A DNA stretch of 64,000 nt, from contig CAYPAV010000001.1 in NCBI GenBank assembly GCA_964408805.1, positions 434,001 through 498,000 of the forward strand. The letters are read 5' to 3'. Positions 35,639 to 44,708 of the stretch are shown in pieces. The translations under genes and the position numbers were made by a program. Below the pieces are notes generated by a model that ran no database searches, had not been told where the DNA came from, and worked only from the letters and a program-made list of their open reading frames with translations. The stretch's first letter is position 1; each line of letters starts with the position of its first letter. The stretch is from CAYPAV01 sp964408805. Its GTDB lineage: Bacteria; Pseudomonadota; Alphaproteobacteria; UBA8366.

Positions 35639-36478
35639 TCAAACCTTCTTCTTGGCGGCGCCGACAGCGAAATCCTGGCAGGTCAGGCCGGCGCGCAAGC
35701 CCCAAAGCCGCGCCGTCTCATTGATATGACTTACCACGCCGCTCTCCCAAAGCGAGCGGGCGTCGCCGATCCGCGCCGTCTTACCGTCGATCACCGCCCC
35801 CGCGATGCCCTTGTCGTCGAGCAGCGGCAGGCGGCTGAGCCCGGCCTGGTCTCGGCCGATACCGGCGTCATGGAAGACCGCCGCCTTTACGGGCTGGTAG
35901 ATGGCGGTGCCGCTCGCCCGGTTGGCCGCCAGCACGCCGCCGTGCGAGCCGGTGATGACGATCCGCCCGGCATCCTCCGGGATCAGGAGGGAGGCCGAAT
36001 CGAGACCCCAGACCTCCGGCTCGCCGGGCTCGGCGCGCAGCTTGTAGCGGGCCTCCTCGAACGGGTCGGGCGCCATCGTCGCGACCGGGCCGAGGCGCAT
36101 CTTCCGGGCGGCCTCCAGGGCCGCTTCCCCGACGGCGCAGCCGAGCGCCCCCGCCGCCTTGTTGGTATAGCTGACGATGCCGCGCTGGATCATGTCCTCG
36201 CCGTCGCCGATGCGGCCCGTCATGTGCGCGATCGTCGCCGCCGCGATGCCGAAGGCGTCCAGGTAATCGAGGCTGGCGATCCCCGCCTTATCCTTGCCGA
36301 TCCCCGCATCGTTCAGGATGACGCCCCGCGCCGCCGCCTTGGCGATCAGATAACCGGGATAGACGCCGCCATGGCTGCCGGCCACGATGACGGAATCCTC
36401 ATGCTCGGGCGCCGGTTTGGTGACCGTATCGAGCACCCAGATCGGCACGTCGTCGTCGGAGGCATTGCGGCCGGCCAT
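35639..36478 (-). CDS. Uncharacterised protein with two homologous halves
   Basis: I do not recognise the family. The 279-residue protein is an internal duplication: residues 31-113 and 174-263 share the pattern GSHGG, then (N/H)DAGIG(K/R)D(K/Q)AG(I/L), then a GIA segment, RIGD, and a (V/I)(V/S)(S)-x-N motif. The two DAGIG segments (NDAGIGKDKAGI and HDAGIGRDQAGL) look like ligand-binding or catalytic loops. There is no signal peptide or membrane helix. It ends four bases before the atuA start, so it is probably its functional partner. The start is at the ATG at 36478, with AAGGAG upstream. Confidence 0.8.
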   Translation of the reverse strand: MAGRNASDDDVPIWVLDTVTKPAPEHEDSVIVAGSHGGVYPGYLIAKAAARGVILNDAGIGKDKAGIASLDYLDAFGIAAATIAHMTGRIGDGEDMIQRGIVSYTNKAAGALGCAVGEAALEAARKMRLGPVATMAPDPFEEARYKLRAEPGEPEVWGLDSASLLIPEDAGRIVITGSHGGVLAANRASGTAIYQPVKAAVFHDAGIGRDQAGLSRLPLLDDKGIAGAVIDGKTARIGDARSLWESGVVSHINETARLWGLRAGLTCQDFAVGAAKKKV

Positions 36479-36545
36479 TTTCCATGGGCTCCTTGTTCGG
36501 AATTGACCCCAAAGATATAACGCACCGCGAAATTTGTCGGAAACC

Positions 36546-37571
36546 CTAATCCACTTTGATCAGCAGCTTGCCGGTATTCTCGCCGCGATAGAGCATTTCG
36601 ATGGCGCCGGGGGCGTGGTCCAGCCCGTCCAAGATATGTTCCTGGTAGGTCAGCTTTCCGTCGCGCACCCAATCGGCCAACTTGTCGATCGCCTCGCCGT
36701 AGCGATCGATGTAATCGAACAGCAGGAACCCCTGCATCCGGGCGCGCTTGACCAGCAGATGGCGATGTACCCGGGGGCCGGCGGGCCAAGGCACCCAATC
36801 GGCCACCGACGCGGTTCCGCAGATCGAAATCCGCGCGCCCATCGCCAAATGTTCCATCACCGCGTCGCTGATCGGGCCGCAGGTATTGTCGAAATAGACA
36901 TCGACCCCGTCGGGGCAGGCCGCGCCGATCTCCCGGACCAGATCGCCGCCGCTCTTGTAGTCGATGGCCGTGTCGTAGCCGAAGCTCTCGCGGCAAAGCG
37001 CGATCTTTTCAGGCCCGCCGGCGATGCCGACGGTGCGGCAGCCGAGGATCTTTGCGATCTGGCCGACGCAGGATCCGACCGAACCCGCCGCCGTAGAGAC
37101 GACGACCGTCTCGCCCGCTTTCGGGTCGGTGATATCGATCAGGCCGAAATAGGCGGTGACCCCGTTCACCCCCAGGATGCCGAGCGCCAGTGAGATCGGC
37201 AGGTCCGTCTCCCGCACCTCGCGGGTGACGCTCTCTCCCGTGGCGGCCGCGAAGCGCTGCCAGCCGAACATGCCGGCCACGATGGCCCCTTCGGCGTAAT
37301 CCGGGTTGCGGGACGCCACCACCTCGCCCACGGCGAACGACCGCATGACGTCGCCGACCGGGACGGGTGGGGAATAATTCGGCGCGTCGTTGACCCAGCC
37401 CCGCATCGCCGGATCGACCGAAAGAAAATGATTGTGGACGAGGATTTCGCCGTCCGCGAGCTCGGCGACCGGTGCCTCCTCGACCCGAAAATGGCCGGGG
37501 GTCGGCACCCCTTTCGGGCGGTCGGCGAGAACGACGCGCCGGTTGACCAGATTGGCGGGATCGACGGTCAT
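36546..37571 (-). CDS. Medium-chain NADP-dependent reductase (CurA/leukotriene B4 dehydrogenase type)
   Basis: A 341-residue zinc-free MDR reductase that probably reduces the double bond of an enone using NADPH. Landmarks are FLSVDPAMRGWVND near the start and the cofactor-binding GETVVVSTAAGSVGSCVGQIAK. The zinc ligands of alcohol dehydrogenases are missing, as expected for this group. It follows the TPR protein by 12 bases and precedes the AtuA operon by 67 bases in the same direction, so it may belong to the same transcription unit. Confidence 0.92.
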   Translation of the reverse strand: MTVDPANLVNRRVVLADRPKGVPTPGHFRVEEAPVAELADGEILVHNHFLSVDPAMRGWVNDAPNYSPPVPVGDVMRSFAVGEVVASRNPDYAEGAIVAGMFGWQRFAAATGESVTREVRETDLPISLALGILGVNGVTAYFGLIDITDPKAGETVVVSTAAGSVGSCVGQIAKILGCRTVGIAGGPEKIALCRESFGYDTAIDYKSGGDLVREIGAACPDGVDVYFDNTCGPISDAVMEHLAMGARISICGTASVADWVPWPAGPRVHRHLLVKRARMQGFLLFDYIDRYGEAIDKLADWVRDGKLTYQEHILDGLDHAPGAIEMLYRGENTGKLLIKVD

Positions 37572-37583
37572 TGGGCTCTCCCC

Positions 37584-38975
37584 TCAGGCGGCGAGCAGCT
37601 CCGCGGATTTGGCCCGCGCCGCCGCCGCTTCTTCATTCGCCTCCGCGGCATCGAGCGCATCCGCATAGAGCGCCCAGGAGGGGCCGCTCGTCGGATTGAC
37701 GGTTGTGCGCTCGGCCAGGAGGGCACGGGCAAGACTGTCCCGACCGTCCTTGATCGCCGCATGGATCAGCATCCGCACCCAGACATCGCGCTGTGCGTGG
37801 CTGCCGCCGAGCGGCACCATGCGATAACGCGTATCCATCATGATCTCGATCACCCGGGCGTAATCACGGTCGGCATGGGCGAGAATCGCTTCGGCGACCG
37901 GAATGCCGGCATTGCGATAGACGCCGGCGACCGTCACGGCGTCGCCCGGATTGTCCGCGGCGAAAGCGCGCATCGAGGCCAGCATCTCGTCCGCTTCCGC
38001 GCGCCGCCCAGAGAGGGCCAGCGCCATGATGTAATGCAGATCATTGAAGGGGCGAAGGCGGTGGTCTATGCGGCCGGCGGAAATCTCCGCGACCGGTTGC
38101 CAGCGGTCGCCCACATCGAGCCCCAACATATCGAGACGCATCAGCATGCCGGCCGCGTTGCAGATATCGGTGTTGTCTTCCGAGGGCTCGGCCCAGAACT
38201 CCTCGTCGAAGGCGGCCATCACCTTGTCGAATTGTTCCAGCTCCAAATAGCAGAGTGCGCGGTGCCACCACATATGATGCGCGAAGAGGCCGCGTTCGCG
38301 CCAGACCGCCTGGTGTTCGTCGACCCAGTTCATGCCTTCCTGGCGGCGGCCCTGCATCTCCAATACGTGGGAGACCGCGTGGCCGGCCCAAATGTCCTGC
38401 TCGTTGATCTCGACGGCGCGCTTTCCGATCGGCTCCGCCGCCGCGTATTCTCCGTTCTCCTCCAAGGCAAAGGACCGGCAGCCGAGCACGAACCCGTAGC
38501 CCGGCATCGACTCGTCCCAGCGCGGCATCACGCGGGCCGTCGAATCCCGCATCAGTGGCAGATCGCCGATGAAGAAATGCAGGAAGTTCGCCAGCTTGAT
38601 CGCCAGGATATCATGCGGGTGATCGACCAGGATCGCATCCCAGATAGCGTTGGTCCGCCGCAGATCGCCGGCGCACCAGGCGCCGAGAGCGGCCACATGC
38701 ATCCGTTCACGCTCGCTGCCCTGATCGGCCATGGCTTCCGCCTTCGCAAGGGCGTCGAAGCTCTGCTCGGTCAGATGGCGTTGGGCCGGAAGGCGCAGGA
38801 AATAGCCCCGCAGGCACTGGCCCATCAGCATATCGGGATCGACCTCGGCGATCCGTTTCAGCAGCAACGCCGCATCGCGCCCCGACGCCAGGAATTCATC
38901 CACGCTGGCGTCGAAGGCATCGACCGCCGCCTGGCTCGACGCGGTATAGTCGAGCCCCCTCTTGTCTTTCAGCAT
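37584..38975 (-). CDS. TTC38-like tetratricopeptide repeat protein
   Basis: A 463-residue helical repeat protein that matches the whole length of the TTC38 family known from animals and bacteria. Corresponding segments are GLDYTASSQAAVDAFDAS at the start, DSTARVMPRW in the middle and LGGSHAQRDVWVRMLIHAA near the end. It has no signal peptide. The function of the family is unknown. The frame remains open to 39455, but I take the ATG at 38975, which has GGGGAAG upstream and begins the conserved part. The neighbours on either side are an amidohydrolase and a CurA-like reductase. Confidence 0.88.
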   Translation of the reverse strand: MLKDKRGLDYTASSQAAVDAFDASVDEFLASGRDAALLLKRIAEVDPDMLMGQCLRGYFLRLPAQRHLTEQSFDALAKAEAMADQGSERERMHVAALGAWCAGDLRRTNAIWDAILVDHPHDILAIKLANFLHFFIGDLPLMRDSTARVMPRWDESMPGYGFVLGCRSFALEENGEYAAAEPIGKRAVEINEQDIWAGHAVSHVLEMQGRRQEGMNWVDEHQAVWRERGLFAHHMWWHRALCYLELEQFDKVMAAFDEEFWAEPSEDNTDICNAAGMLMRLDMLGLDVGDRWQPVAEISAGRIDHRLRPFNDLHYIMALALSGRRAEADEMLASMRAFAADNPGDAVTVAGVYRNAGIPVAEAILAHADRDYARVIEIMMDTRYRMVPLGGSHAQRDVWVRMLIHAAIKDGRDSLARALLAERTTVNPTSGPSWALYADALDAAEANEEAAAARAKSAELLAA

Positions 38976-39004
38976 TTGCTTCCCCGGTGACGATTGGGTC
39001 GTTG

Positions 39005-40219
39005 TTATTCCGCCGCGGCGGCCTGGGTCTTCTCCGCCGCCTTCGCCGCCTTGGCGAAATGGTCGTCGTCGAAGCCGTAGAGATGGGCGCCGCCCATGAA
39101 GATCGTCTCCGCGGTCTCCCGCGAAACATTGGCCAGCAGGTTGTTCGCCACGTTCGGGAAGTTCGAGTCGAAATGCGGGTAGTCGGTCGAGATGCACATC
39201 CGGTCGGCGCCGATCAAGCTCGCCGTCGCCTCGATCTCGGGCTCGCTGCCCTCGACCGCGGCCCAGCAGTTGCGCTGGAAGTATTCCTTCGGCGTCAGCG
39301 AAAGATACGGCGCATGGGTATCGCGATACTGGGGATAGTCCCATTCGATCCGGGTCAGGATCCCTGGTACCCAGGAATTCTGCGCCTCCAGATAGCCGAC
39401 CCGGAGTTTCGGGTAGAACTCGAAGACGCCTCCGATGATCATGGCGATCAGGCACTGCTGCATCTCGATCCAGTGGCTGGCGACATGCCGGTAGAACCGG
39501 TTCTCGCCGTAGAGCACGTTCATATGCGAATAGGCCGCCCCGGTCCCTTCGTGGAACCCAAGCGTGACATCGAGCGCCGCATGCATCTCGAACAACGGGT
39601 TCCAGTAGTTGGAGTGCCAGAAATGGCCGTTCACCCGGTTGGGCCGCATGAAGGACCCGACGGCGCCCAGCTCGGTGACGCAGCGATGCAGCTCGGCGCA
39701 GGCGAGGTTAACGTCATGCGGCGGCAGCATCGCCGAGAATTTCATCTGATCCGGACTGTGCTGGCAAAACTCGTGGATCCAGTTGTTGTAGGCCTGGGCC
39801 AGGGCCAGCGACAATTGCGGGTCCATGTCGTCGCGGGCATGCAGGCTGAGCCCCATGGTCGGAAACAGGACGGCGATGTCGATCCCTTCCAATTCCATGC
39901 CCATGATCTGGGCCTCGGCGTCGTATTTCCGCTCGATTGCGAAATCCAGGCGGTTGCCGTCGGCGATCCGCGAGCCGGACAGCGGCTGCGAGGTGTCCTT
40001 GTTGACGTTTGATTTCAGTGGTTTGCGATGTCGTTGCGTCAACACATCGTAGGTCGTCGGCTGACCGTCGATGATGATGACGCCCCGCTTCGGCTTGCCG
40101 TCGGCGCCGATGGGAAGCGACACCCGGTCGCGGAACTTCTTGTCCAGATAGCGATCGAACAGATCGACCGGCTCCATGATGTGCATATCGCAGTCGACGA
40201 AACGAAGCCCTTCCTTCAT
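39005..40219 (-). CDS. Amidohydrolase family protein (ACMSD-like)
   Basis: A 404-residue metal-dependent hydrolase or decarboxylase of the amidohydrolase-2 group. The N-terminal metal motif reads VDCDMHIMEP, so the second His of the common HxH is Met. Later landmarks are LGFHEGTGA (metal His), the GVFEFYPKLRVGYLEA segment and the conserved STDYPHFDS near residue 350. The C-terminal tail is Ala/Lys-rich. The reaction could be hydrolysis of a cyclic amide or a decarboxylation; sequence alone does not decide. It lies in the run between trpE(G) and the TPR gene. Confidence 0.9.
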   Translation of the reverse strand: MKEGLRFVDCDMHIMEPVDLFDRYLDKKFRDRVSLPIGADGKPKRGVIIIDGQPTTYDVLTQRHRKPLKSNVNKDTSQPLSGSRIADGNRLDFAIERKYDAEAQIMGMELEGIDIAVLFPTMGLSLHARDDMDPQLSLALAQAYNNWIHEFCQHSPDQMKFSAMLPPHDVNLACAELHRCVTELGAVGSFMRPNRVNGHFWHSNYWNPLFEMHAALDVTLGFHEGTGAAYSHMNVLYGENRFYRHVASHWIEMQQCLIAMIIGGVFEFYPKLRVGYLEAQNSWVPGILTRIEWDYPQYRDTHAPYLSLTPKEYFQRNCWAAVEGSEPEIEATASLIGADRMCISTDYPHFDSNFPNVANNLLANVSRETAETIFMGGAHLYGFDDDHFAKAAKAAEKTQAAAAE

Positions 40220-40356
40220 GACCGGGCCCTCCCTCTGTTGGAAACCTCAACCTTTCGCACCCCAGCCCAACCGATGTCCCGCCGGGGATACCAAGCATGC
40301 CGTAATTCAGTTACGCCGTGAACCCCGTCAAACAATATGCCGACGCGGCGATCCGA

Positions 40357-42525
40357 TCAGGCCGTCGTCTTCGCCGCTCCGGCCAGACGGACGACGTTCC
40401 GGATGACCTGCAGGCCGCGATCCGCCTCCAGGGTGAGGATCGATTCGGGGTGGAACTGCACCGCCCAGACCGGCAACGCCTTGTGCCGGATCGCCATGGC
40501 GACGCCGTCGTCCGTCCGGCCCAGCACCTCGATGTCGTCCGGGGCCTCGTCCGCCGCCACGTAGATCGAATGATAACGCGCGGTGGTGAAGGCCTCCGGC
40601 AAGTCGGTGAAGAGCGGGCTCTCGTCGACCATCACCGTCGAGGGTTTGCCGTGCATCGGATAGTCGAGGATCTTCAGCTCGGCGCCGAAATATTCGGCGA
40701 TCCCCTGCAAACCGAGGCAGACCCCGAAGAGCGGCAATTTCCGCTCCAGGCAGGCGGCAATGGTCTTTCGCATGCCGAAATCAGAGGGCTCGCCGGGGCC
40801 CGGCGACAGCACCACCAGGTCGGGGGCGATCTCGTCCAGCCGGGAGAAGTCGAAGCCGAAGCGCAGGGTCTCCACCGTGGCCCCCGTCTGGCGGAAGTAG
40901 TTCGCCAGGGTGTGGACGAAGCTGTCCTCGTGATCGATCAACAGGACATGCCGGCCGGCCCCGCCGACATCGCTGATCGGGGCCTGAGAATTGTGGCCCG
41001 AGGGGGCGGGCTTGCTGATCGCGTCCAGGAAGGCGGACGCCTTGACGTGAATCTCGTCCTCCTCCTCGCCGGGGTCGGAGTCGAACAGCAGCGTGGCGCC
41101 CGCGCGAACCGAGGCGATGCCGTCCTTGAGTTGGATCGTCCGCAGCGTCAGCCCGGTATTCATGTTGCCGTTGGCGAAGATGGCGCCGACCGCCCCGCCG
41201 TACCAGTTCCGGGGCGAGCGTTCGTGATCCTCGATGAACTGCATTGCCCATTTCTTCGGTGCCCCCGTGACGGTCACCGCCCAGGCGTGTGACAAAAATG
41301 CGTCGAGCGCATCGAATTCGGGGCGCAAGGTGCCCTCGACATGGTCGACCGTGTGGATGAGGCGTGAATACATCTCGATCTGGCGCCGGCCGATGACCTT
41401 GACCGAGCCCGGCTCGCAAATCCTGGATTTGTCGTTGCGGTCGACATCGGTGCACATGGTCAGCTCCGACTCGTCCTTCTTCGAATTCAACAGGATTTGA
41501 ATCTGGCGCGCATCCTCGATCGGATCGCCGCCGCGCCGGATGGTGCCCGAGATGGGGCAGGTCTCGACCCGCCGTCCCTCGACGCGGACGAACATCTCGG
41601 GCGAGGCGCCGACGAGGTATTCCTGCCCGCCGATGTTCATGAAGAACCCGTATGGGGCCGGGTTGACCTGCATAAGCCGGCGGAAGATCGCGGCCGGGGA
41701 ATCGGTGACCGGCATCCAGGTATTGACCCCGGGAACCGTTTCGAACAGATCACCGGCCTTGAAGTATTCCTTGGCCTTGCGGACGGTCTCGCCGTAGTCG
41801 CCGGGCGCATGGTCGCTCTCGGTCGGGCCTTCCGGCGCGAATTGGAAGGGGATTTCCTTGCCGCCGCGCTCGATATCCCGGGTCGAGGCGCCGCCGACCT
41901 CGAAATCGTAATCGTACCAGGTCGCCTCGGCGCGCTGGTGATCGACGATCAGAATCCGGTCGGGGAGGAAGAGCTGCAAGTCGCGTTGGTCGCTTTCCAC
42001 GTTCTGGCGCCGCGTCAGGGGCTCGAACTGGAAGGCGAGGTTGTAGCCGAAGGCACCATAGAGCCCCAGAAAACGCTCATCCTCGGGAACCCGAAGATAG
42101 GCCAATACCGCGCGCACCAGGGAGAAGATCGAGGGCTGCTGGCTCCGCGCCTCTTCGGGGAACCGTTCGGTCGTCTCGCGGATCTCGGCCTTGAATCCGT
42201 CCGGTGTGGCGTCCCAGCTTTCCAGGAAATCCCAACCGGACGCCAACTCGCGAAGGGCATCGGTCAGCACTTGGCCGCGCGGATTGAGGGCGCGGATCGT
42301 CGCTTTCCGGCCGACACTCGAGATCTCCAGCGGCGGATCGATGAATCCGAGGTCCCAACGGGTATAGCGGCCCGGATATTCGAAATCGGATGACAGCAGG
42401 ACGCCTCGCTGGCCATCGAGCGAGTCGACCAGCGTCATCCTGGCACCCTCGTACTCCCGCGCCGTCTCGCCCCGCCGGACGGCAACGCCGCCATCGGTCG
42501 TGAATTCTCGATATGTCGTCGTCAT
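40357..42525 (-). CDS. trpE(G): Anthranilate synthase, fused TrpE(G)
   Basis: Makes anthranilate from chorismate and glutamine, the first committed step of tryptophan synthesis. The 722-residue chain joins a TrpE half and a TrpG half. The N-terminal half has the chorismate-binding part ending in SHAWAVTVTGAPKKWAMQFI and a long ISGTIRRGGDPIEDA segment. The C-terminal half has the glutaminase Cys in GVCLGLQGIAEYFG and the His-Glu of AVQFHPESILTLE. This fused form is typical of rhizobia, Azospirillum and relatives. The start at 42525 has AGAGGAAG upstream. Expression should be controlled by the attenuator at 42591-42694. Confidence 0.96.
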   Translation of the reverse strand: MTTTYREFTTDGGVAVRRGETAREYEGARMTLVDSLDGQRGVLLSSDFEYPGRYTRWDLGFIDPPLEISSVGRKATIRALNPRGQVLTDALRELASGWDFLESWDATPDGFKAEIRETTERFPEEARSQQPSIFSLVRAVLAYLRVPEDERFLGLYGAFGYNLAFQFEPLTRRQNVESDQRDLQLFLPDRILIVDHQRAEATWYDYDFEVGGASTRDIERGGKEIPFQFAPEGPTESDHAPGDYGETVRKAKEYFKAGDLFETVPGVNTWMPVTDSPAAIFRRLMQVNPAPYGFFMNIGGQEYLVGASPEMFVRVEGRRVETCPISGTIRRGGDPIEDARQIQILLNSKKDESELTMCTDVDRNDKSRICEPGSVKVIGRRQIEMYSRLIHTVDHVEGTLRPEFDALDAFLSHAWAVTVTGAPKKWAMQFIEDHERSPRNWYGGAVGAIFANGNMNTGLTLRTIQLKDGIASVRAGATLLFDSDPGEEEDEIHVKASAFLDAISKPAPSGHNSQAPISDVGGAGRHVLLIDHEDSFVHTLANYFRQTGATVETLRFGFDFSRLDEIAPDLVVLSPGPGEPSDFGMRKTIAACLERKLPLFGVCLGLQGIAEYFGAELKILDYPMHGKPSTVMVDESPLFTDLPEAFTTARYHSIYVAADEAPDDIEVLGRTDDGVAMAIRHKALPVWAVQFHPESILTLEADRGLQVIRNVVRLAGAAKTTA

Positions 42526-42590
42526 CTCAATCTTCCTCTTTACCGGGCCTCTTGCCGCGAAGCGCCGGTTTCCGAGCGATGCCTTGTTCC

Positions 42591-42624
42591 GAAAATGAAA
42601 ATGGCTGCCCGGAGACCGGCAGCC
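42591..42624 (-). terminator. trp attenuator terminator
   Basis: On the minus strand GGCTGCC (42624-42618) pairs with GGCAGCC (42609-42603) and is followed by the U-rich run ATTTTCATTTTC, an intrinsic terminator about 66 bases before the trpE(G) start. Two competing pairings are readable. The CGGCGGCC segment at 42653-42646 can pair with GGCTGCCG at 42624-42617 (eight pairs, one G-U) as antiterminator. GTGGCC at 42671-42666, over the Trp codons, pairs with GGCCAC at 42649-42644. Ribosome stalling at the Trp codons would free the antiterminator: classic attenuation. Confidence 0.9.
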
Positions 42625-42655
42625 AAAATACATGAGAGAGCGCGTGGCCGCCGTT

Positions 42656-42694
42656 TTAAGCGCGGGGCCACCACCAAGTCGTGGTCTGAATCAT
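42656..42694 (-). CDS. trpL: trp leader peptide
   Basis: A 12-codon leader, MIQTTTWWWPRA, with three consecutive Trp codons immediately before the pausing stem. It starts at an ATG with AGAGAG upstream and ends with TAA 32 bases before the terminator hairpin. The peptide itself is not expected to have an enzymatic role; its translation senses charged tRNA-Trp. A similar leader is known in front of trpE(G) of Sinorhizobium meliloti. Confidence 0.92.
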   Translation of the reverse strand: MIQTTTWWWPRA

Positions 42695-42716
42695 CGTCTC
42701 TCTCATCATGGGCGCC

Positions 42717-42745
42717 ATTGAGACATAGGGTGTCGCCAAGGTCAA
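42717..42745 (-). promoter_or_regulatory. Possible trpL-trpE(G) promoter
   Basis: Minus-strand TTGACC (42745-42740) matches the -35 consensus, and CTCAAT lies 17 bases downstream (42722-42717) as a weak -10. The position about 23 bases before the trpL start is right for a leader transcript. The -10 match is poor, so this is tentative. No other clear promoter was seen in the 225-base gap to the divergent dCache gene. Confidence 0.3.
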
Positions 42746-42919
42746 TGATTTAGGTTCCGCGCGCCGATGAAACATGCGGCGCGCACCATGACTATCATCG
42801 TGCAACTATGACATTTTCGACTCCTTGCGGAAATCCGCTCTTTATGGAAATGTCCATTCGCCGAATATTTGTTTCGAAGCACGGTTCGACACTTCTTGTT
42901 CGGAACAGGGGAGTCCGGC

Positions 42920-43895
42920 GTGAAATTGCGCTCTATTCTGTTCTTGGCGTTTTCCGGTATCGCCGTGATACCGGTGGTATCGCTCGCGGCGTGGATCTAC
43001 GTTTTCGCGGTCGACCGGGAAATCGACAAGGTCAAGGAAAGCCACCTTCTGCTTGCCAAGAATGTCGGCGCGGCGCTGGACAGATACGCGCTGGATGCGC
43101 GGTCGTTGTTCGAGCATGTGGCGTTTCATGCGGTCCGGGATATCCCGATGGCGGGCACGAAGGAAATCATGATCGATCTCGATTTCGTGCATTTGTGCGT
43201 CGCCGATGCGAAAACCGGCACGGTCGTCAACGAGGTCGTGCCGGAGACATTGCCATGCCCCGCCGTCGTTCCGAAACAGCGCTTGCGGCGGTTCCTCGAT
43301 GTGGCTCGGGCGGACGAGGTCACCTTTTCGCCCGTCCTGCCCAACCCGTTGAATCGTCCGACGATATATCTGTTGAAACGAGACGGCGACAAAATCGTCA
43401 TCGGCGCGATCTCCACTAACTATATCGTCGACCAGGGCAAGGTGATCTCCTTTGGTGATCGCGGACATGCGGCGATTGTCGATCACGCCGGAAGGCTGAT
43501 CGCGCATCCATTGCCGGCATGGCGCGAAAGCATGAAGGACATCTCCCGACTGACGCCGGTCAAGAAGATGCTCGCCCGAGAGACCGGCACCATCAAGTTC
43601 TTCTCACCAGCACTCAAGGCGGACATGGTCGCCGGTTACACCTTCGTGCCGACCACGGGCTGGGGTGTCATGATCCCGCAGCCCTTTGCCGAGTTGAAGA
43701 AGGATGCTGGGCTGGTGCGGCTTTGGGCAAGTCGGCGCCCCCCAGTTGAGCAAAAATTCCGGCACGGGCCTTGGGTTGGCGATCAGCAAGGCATTGATGG
43801 AACGTCACGGTGGCTCCTTGACCCTCGACAGCGAGATCGGCGAGGGAACCACGGTCGAACTACGTTTTCCGGCGGAGAGGACGATCCGATCCTAA
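42920..43895 (+). pseudogene. Remnant of a dCache-domain sensor histidine kinase
   Basis: The 5' part encodes a membrane helix (SILFLAFSGIAVIPVVSLAAW) and a periplasmic double-Cache-like sensor domain up to about GWGVMIPQPFAELKKDAG. After about position 43715 the reading frame loses similarity. In the +1 frame, from about 43723, the end of an HATPase domain appears (FGQVGAPQLSKNSGTGLGLA, then LTLDSEIGEGTTVELRFP), ending at TAA 43893-43895. The second membrane helix, HisKA domain and the N and G1 boxes are gone. An internal deletion with a frameshift is the simplest explanation, so no working kinase is expected. The GTG start at 42920 follows GGGGAG. Confidence 0.8.
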
Positions 43896-43943
43896 CGCGG
43901 AACGAGTTTCGAGATGGTTCCGGACCCGCATACCGCCCCGATC

Positions 43944-44708
43944 TCACGTAAAACTTGCCCGAACCTTGCCCATGGCGCCGAAATCGGCCTCCGCCCGGTC
44001 GCCCACGGTCAATGGCGTGATGCCGGTGCATGTCCCGGTCATGATGATGTCGTCCGCCCGCAGCCCACGATCGGCGAGGGCCGGATGACGGGCAAGCCAA
44101 CCGACGGCATCGAAGATGTGATCCCAGATCAGGACGGCGGTATTGCCTTCGATCGGTGCCTCGCCGTTGAGCGACAGGGCGATCGGGTATTCCGCGAGAT
44201 CGGCGGTGCTCCATTGCCGGATCTCGGGGGCTAGAATCGTCGCCACATTCGCCCCGCCGTCGGCGATGAGGATGCTTCCGGCCCCCGCCAGTTCACCCTC
44301 GAACCGGGCGCCGACGATCTCGAAGGAGGGATGAAGCGATGCGATGGCCGCCTCGATCGCCGCCCGTTCATACGGCGCTTCCCGATAGGGCAGATCGGAT
44401 TTGAGGCGAATCGTGATTTCCGTCTCGATACTGTGTCCCGGCAGAACCTTCAAAGCGTCGCCGCTGGCGTGGGTAAATCTTTCGAACAGCGGGCCCAGGA
44501 TCGGTTGGCTGACGCCGAGCATGTCGAACAGCGATTCGTTCGTCGCGCCGATCTTCCAGCCGATCACCGCTTCCCCGGACAGCGAAATCATCTCGGACTG
44601 GATGTCATAGGCCTCGTCCTCCGTCAGCGGGCCGCCCGCGAAACCCCGTTCCAACGAGGCCCCGTCGATACGTGCGTTCCATAGCCGCCGTGCCGGGCTA
44701 TCCGTCAT
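43944..44708 (-). CDS. 2-keto-4-pentenoate hydratase-like protein (FAH fold)
   Basis: A 254-residue protein of the MhpD/4-oxalocrotonate decarboxylase group. Segments VIGWKIGATNE, GPLFERFTHASG and ETEITIRLKSDLP carry the divalent-metal glutamates of the fold. The C-terminal GTCTGITPLTVGDRAEADFGAMG is diagnostic. Relatives act in meta-cleavage of aromatic compounds, hydrating 2-oxopent-4-enoate, but none of the partner genes lies here. The start at 44708 is preceded by GGAGAG; a longer frame to 44735 is not needed. Confidence 0.88.
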   Translation of the reverse strand: MTDSPARRLWNARIDGASLERGFAGGPLTEDEAYDIQSEMISLSGEAVIGWKIGATNESLFDMLGVSQPILGPLFERFTHASGDALKVLPGHSIETEITIRLKSDLPYREAPYERAAIEAAIASLHPSFEIVGARFEGELAGAGSILIADGGANVATILAPEIRQWSTADLAEYPIALSLNGEAPIEGNTAVLIWDHIFDAVGWLARHPALADRGLRADDIIMTGTCTGITPLTVGDRAEADFGAMGKVRASFT

